Assembly (NCBI RefSeq): GCF_039541115.1
Contig: NZ_BAABFP010000002.1
Location: 372,001 to 436,000 of the forward strand
Length of the DNA: 64,000 nt
Source: Angustibacter luteus
GTDB lineage: Bacteria > Actinomycetota > Actinomycetes > Actinomycetales > Angustibacteraceae
Reading direction: 5' to 3'
The translations under genes and the position numbers were made by a program. This document shows, in pieces, positions 59,060 to 64,000 of this stretch. Each line of letters begins with the position of its first letter. The first letter of the stretch is position 1. The notes below the pieces were generated by a model. The model worked only from the letters and a program-made list of their open reading frames with translations. It was not told the DNA's origin and did no database searches.

Positions 59060-62000
59060 GGCTGGCTCGTCTCGTGGTCGAGCAGCGGCTGCCAGACCCG
59101 GCGGGCCAGGACCCCCAGCCGGCTGGAGTCCTGCGGCCACCACTTCTGCTCGGTCGGGTCCGGCGTCCCCAGCAGGTCGTCCAGCGCCGCACCCGGCCCC
59201 CAGCCGAGCTCGTGGTACTCGTCGCTCGCCTCGAACCCGCTCTTCCAGACGCGCCGGGCGTCCTCCAGCGCCTGCACCTCGGCGTCACCGGCGAACCGGC
59301 TCTGGGCGTACGCGAGCGCGGTGTCGACCGGCATCGGCAGGAGCTCGCGGGTGGCTCGCTCGCGCAGCCGCACCAGCTCCTCCAGCCGTTGCGCTGCCCA
59401 CGCCGGGTCGGGAGTGCGCAGCCCCATCGCCGTCGAGCTGGCCGACCGACCGGCCGACCGGCCCACCGTGACCGCCCGCCACGCGCGATCTGGCTCCGAG
59501 GCGACCAGGGCGAGCAGCTGGACCCACGCGCGCAGCCGGTGCTTGCCGGACACCCGCGAGTAGACGCTGCGCAGCAGCACGTCGCCGTGCACGCCGGGCA
59601 CCGACCCGCTGACCACGAAGCCGCCCGGCAGGTCGGCCCGGACGTCGACCACGCGCGCCTGCCCCGCCGCGTACCGGGCGGCCGCGTCGACGATCGGCTC
59701 GACCCGCTCGGCGACCTCCGCCAACGTGGCCCGCCCGAGCTCGCGCGGCGGGACGTGGCCTCGCCGCCACTCGGCCGCCACCGCGCGCCCCGGGTCGACG
59801 TCGGCCAGCCGGGCTCCCAGCAGCCGGTCCCCGACCGCCCACTTCTGCAGGCCGTCGAGCTCCAGCGGCAGCCGGTCCTCGACGTCCTCGTCGTCACCAC
59901 TGAGCGACACCCTCAGCCGACGCCGCAGGAACCACTTCACCGGGTGCTCGAGCGCACGCACCAGGTCGTCCAGGTCGACCTGGTCCGGGCGCGGCTCGAC
60001 CGGCAGGGGCCGCGACAGGAACGGCGCGGGGCCGACCCGCTCGCCACGCCCCGCCCGGGCGGCCTCGAACGCCACCGCGTCGAAGCTGAACGGCCCGGGG
60101 CGGTGCAGGGCGCCAGCGACGAAGTTGCGCTCGTCCACGACCTGCAGCGGGTGCCGGACGACGACGTGCTCGCGCACCGGGCGCCCGTCCGTGGCGGTGG
60201 CGGCGCCGTCCAGCGCGTCGAGCAGCTCGCTGACCGGGACCGCCGGCGGACGGGCCGCCCCCGTGCGCTGGTCGGCACCGGTGTAGAGGACCACGAGGTG
60301 GTCGGACGCGGCCGTCACCGCATCCAGGAACAGCTGACGGTCCTCGCTGCGGCGCTCCCGCTCGCCCAGGCACGGGTCGCGCAGCAGGACGTCGTCCCCG
60401 TCCGCCGACGTTCGCCGCGGGAACGCACCGTCGTCCAGACCCAGCAGGCAGACCACCCGGTGCGGCACGGCCCGCATGGGTTCGAGCGAGCACATGGTCA
60501 GGCCGCCGGTCCGGAACCCGGCACGGGTCGGCCGTCCCGCGAGCCGCCCGGCCAGCAGCGCGCGCACGTCGGGCAGCCGCAGCACGGTCTCACCGCGCTC
60601 GGTGGTGAGATCGGGCGACCACTGAGCGTCCGCCAGCACCTGGCGGGCCTGTACGAGCTGCCAGGCGTCCGCGGCAGCGACGTCCGCGAGCTGGTCGAGC
60701 GCGCCGTCCAGCAGGTCCAGCCACGTGCCGAGCGGATGGGTGCCGTCGAGGCTGGCGAGGACGCCGGTGAGCCGCTCGAGCAGCTCGGCCAGCCGTCCGG
60801 CCAGCTCGATGTCGTTGCTGTCCACGTCGTCCAGCGGCAACGCGGACCCGACGAAACGCTGGTCCTCGTCGGCCATCGCCGCGCCCAGCAGGATGCGGTC
60901 CAGCGCGGTGCCCCAGGTGCCCTGCCGCAGGTCCGGCAGGCCGAACCGGGCCCGGCGGTCCAGGTCCTCACCCCAGTGCACCCCCGCGTCGACGGCCCAG
61001 CCGGAGATGCGGTCCAGGTCGTCGTCGTCGAACCCGAACCGCCGCCGCACCGGCTCGCTGGCGGCCAGGTCCAGCACCTGCGACGCGGTGACCCGGTCGT
61101 CGGCCAGACCCAGCAGAGCGGCGAGCAGCGCGAGGACCGGGTTGGTCTGGCGCAGCGAGCGGTCGGCCAGCCGGACCCGCAACATCTGCCCGGGGTGCAC
61201 GGCGGACCGCCCGTCCACCGGCTCGACCTCGGCCCCGAGCCCGAACGTGGCCGTGACCAGCGGGGCGAACGCCTCGATGTCCGGGCACATCACGACGACC
61301 TCACGCGGCTCCAGGGTGGCGTCGTCGGCGAACATCCCCACCAGCATCTCGCGCAGCACCTCGACCTGGCGGGCCCGGCCGTGGCAGGCCAGCACCTGGA
61401 CGCTGCGGTCGCCGTCCGCGAGCGGGTGCGGCGCGGCGTCCGGGTCGTCGTCGCGCAGCCGCTGCTGCAGGGCCCCGAGCAGCGTGGGCCCGGTGGGAGG
61501 GGACGGGTGGTAGTGGTCGACGGTGGCGCCGGCGCGCAGCCGGGTCTGCAGCTCGCTCGCGTCGCGAGCCATGGACGCGAGCATCGGGTGGGCCGCGACG
61601 ACCGGCTGGTCGCGACGCCGCCGGGCCGGGCCGTCGAGCCCGGACACGTTGCGCCACAACGCCGGTGACGGGTGCGGCAACCACAGGTGGACGTCGCGGT
61701 GCCGGCTGAGCGCGTCCAGCACCATCAGCTGGTCCTGCGGCAGCCGGGTGGCGCCGAACACCGAGAGCCGGGGCGCGAACGGCACCCGGTCCGGCGCGTC
61801 GGCGAGCAGCTGCACGGCCTCGGCGAGCCGCTCGGGCGGGCTCGCGACGTCGAGCCGGTCGCGCAGGCGGCGCCACAGCCGGGGCTGCCAGGCGAGGTCG
61901 GCCGGCACCGGTTGGCCGGTGCCGTCCTCGTCGGCCCCTGCCGCCCAGGCCAGGACGAGCTCGGGGCGCTGCGCGCCGTAGCTGGTGAACAGCGAAGCCA

Positions 62001-62436
62001 GGTGCTGGGCCAGGGCGAGCCGGCGGCCCCGGCGCACGTCGTCGTCGTCGGTGGTGGACGGGCCGAGCCCGAGGTGTCGGGCCAGCACGGCCGCCCACGG
62101 TTCCTCGGCGACCGCGTCGACGACCTCGAGCAGCGCCCAGGTGAGGCTGTCGTACCGCCAGGGGTCGTCGTCCGGTTCCAGCCCCAGGGTCGCGGACAGC
62201 GCGCCCGCCACCAGCCGGGACGGCGACCCGAACCCGATGTTGGCGCACACGCCGTCCTGCTCGCCGGGTGCGGCGCCGAGGCGGTGGGAGAGCCGTTGGG
62301 CGAGCCAGCGCTCCACGCCGCGGGTGGGGACGGCGACGACGTCCGGCGCGAACGGGTCGTCGAGGGGGGTGGCGAGCACACCGGCCAGCGGTTCGACGAG
62401 CGCGTCGGCGCGCTCCGAGCGGTGCACGTGCAGCAC
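59056..62436 (-). CDS. recC: RecBCD subunit RecC
   Basis: I start it at the GTG at 62436, which has ggagggg a few bases upstream; an ATG at 62469 would add eleven residues. The 1126-aa protein has the RecC layout: LHVHRSERADALVEPLAGVL, then VVAVPTRGVERWLAQRL and LSVFGATRLPQDQLMVLDAL in the degenerate helicase region, and VVCLLGLDDGAFPR. No Walker A survives, as expected for RecC. It heads the recC-recB-recD operon. Confidence 0.95.
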   Translation of the reverse strand: MLHVHRSERADALVEPLAGVLATPLDDPFAPDVVAVPTRGVERWLAQRLSHRLGAAPGEQDGVCANIGFGSPSRLVAGALSATLGLEPDDDPWRYDSLTWALLEVVDAVAEEPWAAVLARHLGLGPSTTDDDDVRRGRRLALAQHLASLFTSYGAQRPELVLAWAAGADEDGTGQPVPADLAWQPRLWRRLRDRLDVASPPERLAEAVQLLADAPDRVPFAPRLSVFGATRLPQDQLMVLDALSRHRDVHLWLPHPSPALWRNVSGLDGPARRRRDQPVVAAHPMLASMARDASELQTRLRAGATVDHYHPSPPTGPTLLGALQQRLRDDDPDAAPHPLADGDRSVQVLACHGRARQVEVLREMLVGMFADDATLEPREVVVMCPDIEAFAPLVTATFGLGAEVEPVDGRSAVHPGQMLRVRLADRSLRQTNPVLALLAALLGLADDRVTASQVLDLAASEPVRRRFGFDDDDLDRISGWAVDAGVHWGEDLDRRARFGLPDLRQGTWGTALDRILLGAAMADEDQRFVGSALPLDDVDSNDIELAGRLAELLERLTGVLASLDGTHPLGTWLDLLDGALDQLADVAAADAWQLVQARQVLADAQWSPDLTTERGETVLRLPDVRALLAGRLAGRPTRAGFRTGGLTMCSLEPMRAVPHRVVCLLGLDDGAFPRRTSADGDDVLLRDPCLGERERRSEDRQLFLDAVTAASDHLVVLYTGADQRTGAARPPAVPVSELLDALDGAATATDGRPVREHVVVRHPLQVVDERNFVAGALHRPGPFSFDAVAFEAARAGRGERVGPAPFLSRPLPVEPRPDQVDLDDLVRALEHPVKWFLRRRLRVSLSGDDEDVEDRLPLELDGLQKWAVGDRLLGARLADVDPGRAVAAEWRRGHVPPRELGRATLAEVAERVEPIVDAAARYAAGQARVVDVRADLPGGFVVSGSVPGVHGDVLLRSVYSRVSGKHRLRAWVQLLALVASEPDRAWRAVTVGRSAGRSASSTAMGLRTPDPAWAAQRLEELVRLRERATRELLPMPVDTALAYAQSRFAGDAEVQALEDARRVWKSGFEASDEYHELGWGPGAALDDLLGTPDPTEQKWWPQDSSRLGVLARRVWQPLLDHETSQP

Positions 62437-62525
62437 GCAACCCCTCCGTCCTCGCGGTTCGCCACGCATCGTCCAGCCAGAACCCTATGCCGGGGCAGCG
62501 ACATCCCGGCCGGCCGCGCGGCTCG

Positions 62526-64000
62526 CTAGCGGTACGCGGACAGGAACCGGTCGCGGAAGGTGTCCATCGGCCAGACCGGTGCGGACGGGCTCGGCCGCAG
62601 GCCCGGCTGCCACCCCCAGGACGCGACCCGGTCCAGCACGGCGGGGTCACGGGCGATGATCGAGACCGGGACGTCGTGCCCGGCCCGCGCGCCGGACACG
62701 ATGGATGCCGGCTGGTGGTCGCCCAGCACCACGAGCACCAGGTCGTCGTCGCCCGAGCCGGCCACGAACGAGGTGAGCGCGTCCAGCGAGTAGGCGATCG
62801 ACGTCGCGTAGGCCGCCCGGACCTTGGCGACGTCGGGCCACACGTCCCCCGGAGCCTGACCCTGGGCGGGCATGCCGTCGTACACCGACCCGTCACCCAC
62901 GGCGTCCGGGTCGACCATCCGTGGCACCGGCGCCCACGGCGTGTGGCTGGACACGAGGTCGATCTCGGCCATCACCGGCGGCCGCGGCCGCCCGGTCAGC
63001 TCGAGGTGCCGGAAGGCCGCGAGCGTGTACTGGTCAGGCATCGAGGCGTAGCTGAACGACGGGCCCCGGTACCCCACGTTGCGGGCGTCGTACAGCTGGT
63101 CGTAGCGGTAGAAGGACCGGCCCGGCGGCCAGTCCTGCCGGTTGGAGGGGACGTCGCTGACCGTCCGCCAGCCGGCCCGGCCGAACGCCTGGCTCAGCGT
63201 GAAGCGGTCGCCCGCGACGAGGTCGTCGTACCTTCGCTGGCTGTCCACCCAGGTCCCCGACTGCAGGGTGGAGTGCGCGAGCCAGCTGATCCCGCCGAAG
63301 GTCGGCGAGGTCAGGAACGCGCTCGCCGAGGCGTACCCGGATGCCTGCAGTCGCTGTGTGCCGGCGTCCAGCGCCCCGACCACCCCGGACGTCGGTCCCG
63401 GACCTTCCAGCGCCGCACGGCCGTAGCTCTCCACGAAGACGAGCAGGACGTCCTTGCCGCGCAGTCCGGTCAGCAGCCGGTCGGCCGGGGTGTCCCGGAA
63501 GGCGTCGACCCTGGCCTCCCGGGCGAACTGCTCGCGGTCGCGCCGGTCGGCGCGGACCAGGCGGACCTGGTCCACGGCCAGCCCGGCCGCGCCGGTCGAA
63601 GCCACCGGGACGCCAGGGGCCGCCTGCAACCCGAGGGCGGCCGCCAGCGTCCAGCCCACGCCGAGCACCGACACGACGGCCGCCGTGCCGGCCCGGCGGC
63701 GCGCGGCCAGGGTGGTGAGACGCAGCACCGACAGCGGCATCAGGACGAGGACCCCGCCGGCCAGGACGAGCGCGGCCACCGCGACGGCGACGCCCTGCGC
63801 GGCGCCGAGCGAGTCGCGCAGCAGGCCCGTCGCCGAGCCCAGGTAGCGCCAGTCCGTCAGCGGGTCGAACGGCCGGCCGACGGCGGTGGTCGAGCCCAGG
63901 TCGAGCAGCTTGAGCACGGTGAGCAGCCCGAGCAGGCCGCCGACGCCCACGGCCATCGCCGCCCGGAGCCGGTCCGGCAGCGCCACGGCGAGCCCGGCGA
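62526..64000 (-). CDS. LTA-synthase-like alkaline phosphatase superfamily membrane protein, 5' end possibly off the right edge
   Basis: The frame is open to the right edge; the first ATG seen is at 63986 (486 aa), but the true start may lie beyond. Three or four N-terminal helices (about 10-28, 65-90, 100-125) precede an extracytoplasmic domain from about 180. That domain shows VLLVFVESYGRAAL with the metal Glu, SPTFGGISWLAHSTLQ with the likely nucleophile Ser or Thr, SHTPWAP and the metal pair VVLGDHQPAS. This is the pattern of LtaS/sulfatase-like phosphoglycerol transferases. The lipid or glycan it modifies is unknown. It lies 90 nt upstream of recC on the same strand. Confidence 0.82.
   Translation of the reverse strand, partial: AGLAVALPDRLRAAMAVGVGGLLGLLTVLKLLDLGSTTAVGRPFDPLTDWRYLGSATGLLRDSLGAAQGVAVAVAALVLAGGVLVLMPLSVLRLTTLAARRRAGTAAVVSVLGVGWTLAAALGLQAAPGVPVASTGAAGLAVDQVRLVRADRRDREQFAREARVDAFRDTPADRLLTGLRGKDVLLVFVESYGRAALEGPGPTSGVVGALDAGTQRLQASGYASASAFLTSPTFGGISWLAHSTLQSGTWVDSQRRYDDLVAGDRFTLSQAFGRAGWRTVSDVPSNRQDWPPGRSFYRYDQLYDARNVGYRGPSFSYASMPDQYTLAAFRHLELTGRPRPPVMAEIDLVSSHTPWAPVPRMVDPDAVGDGSVYDGMPAQGQAPGDVWPDVAKVRAAYATSIAYSLDALTSFVAGSGDDDLVLVVLGDHQPASIVSGARAGHDVPVSIIARDPAVLDRVASWGWQPGLRPSPSAPVWPMDTFRDRFLSAYR

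Noticed and set aside
55823-59563. A 1246-codon plus-strand frame opposite recB
   Set aside because: Antisense to a clear recB with intact motifs; the translation is GC-driven low complexity.

Overview
The window is a very GC-rich chromosomal segment with frequent GTG (and one TTG) starts, many ATGA/GTGA stop-start overlaps and short intergenic gaps. It encodes a mycothiol-dependent isomerase family protein, an F420-type LLM oxidoreductase, PadR/TetR/LAL regulators and a RecBCD set. This points to an actinomycete (Actinomycetota); the genus cannot be fixed from the sequence alone. The SRAP / aroA / rsgA / hisN neighbourhood matches the order known from Mycobacterium (Rv3226c-Rv3228 region) and is ordinary core genome. 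I found no rRNA, tRNA, CRISPR array, transposase or integrase, and no gene-free gap longer than about 200 bases.

Layout. 1-5.5 kb: core genes (SRAP, DoxX-like, aroA, rsgA, DUF2231, DUF2087, hisN). 5.5-11.5 kb: an ArsR-MFS operon, an S4 protein, a TPR-GGDEF diguanylate cyclase, and a PadR regulator overlapping a DHA2 drug exporter under a promoter that carries a palindromic operator. 11.6-12.2 kb: 2'-5' RNA ligase family protein. 12.2-16.2 kb: a tightly coupled five-gene cassette (PIG-L deacetylase, ATP-grasp ligase, PHP hydrolase, processive-type GT2, 44-aa membrane peptide) that looks like an uncharacterised glycan or glycoconjugate pathway. 16.2-25.2 kb: two SulP anion permeases around a FUSC protein, a large arylsulfatase, a GPH-type transporter and a TetR regulator, read here as a sulfate-ester utilisation locus. 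25.2-32.6 kb: DUF899, GNAT, a methyltransferase, a membrane-anchored M16 peptidase, an LLM oxidoreductase, a secreted S1 protease and a PIG-V mannosyltransferase.

32.6-45.4 kb is the accessory heart of the window. It holds two giant LAL regulators and a third LuxR/TPR regulator, a CHAP endolysin with a holin-like partner and no other phage genes, a nickel-binding SCO4226-like protein, a small membrane protein with 23 serines in perfect period-3 register, a SemiSWEET-like protein, and a secreted cutinase-type polyester hydrolase closely resembling Thermobifida PET-active cutinases. 45.3-50.9 kb: a possible aromatic-ring catabolism set (maleylacetate reductase, VOC protein, maleylpyruvate isomerase family) and a glutamate decarboxylase downstream of two membrane proteins. 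51-64 kb: an MFS transporter, DUF2254, the recC-recB-recD operon and an LTA-synthase-like phosphatase superfamily protein running to the right edge.

Several intergenic regions carry long nested palindromes with unrelated sequences (11471-11556, 38920-38963, 42714-42777, 52282-52367). These are the main non-coding structure of the window.
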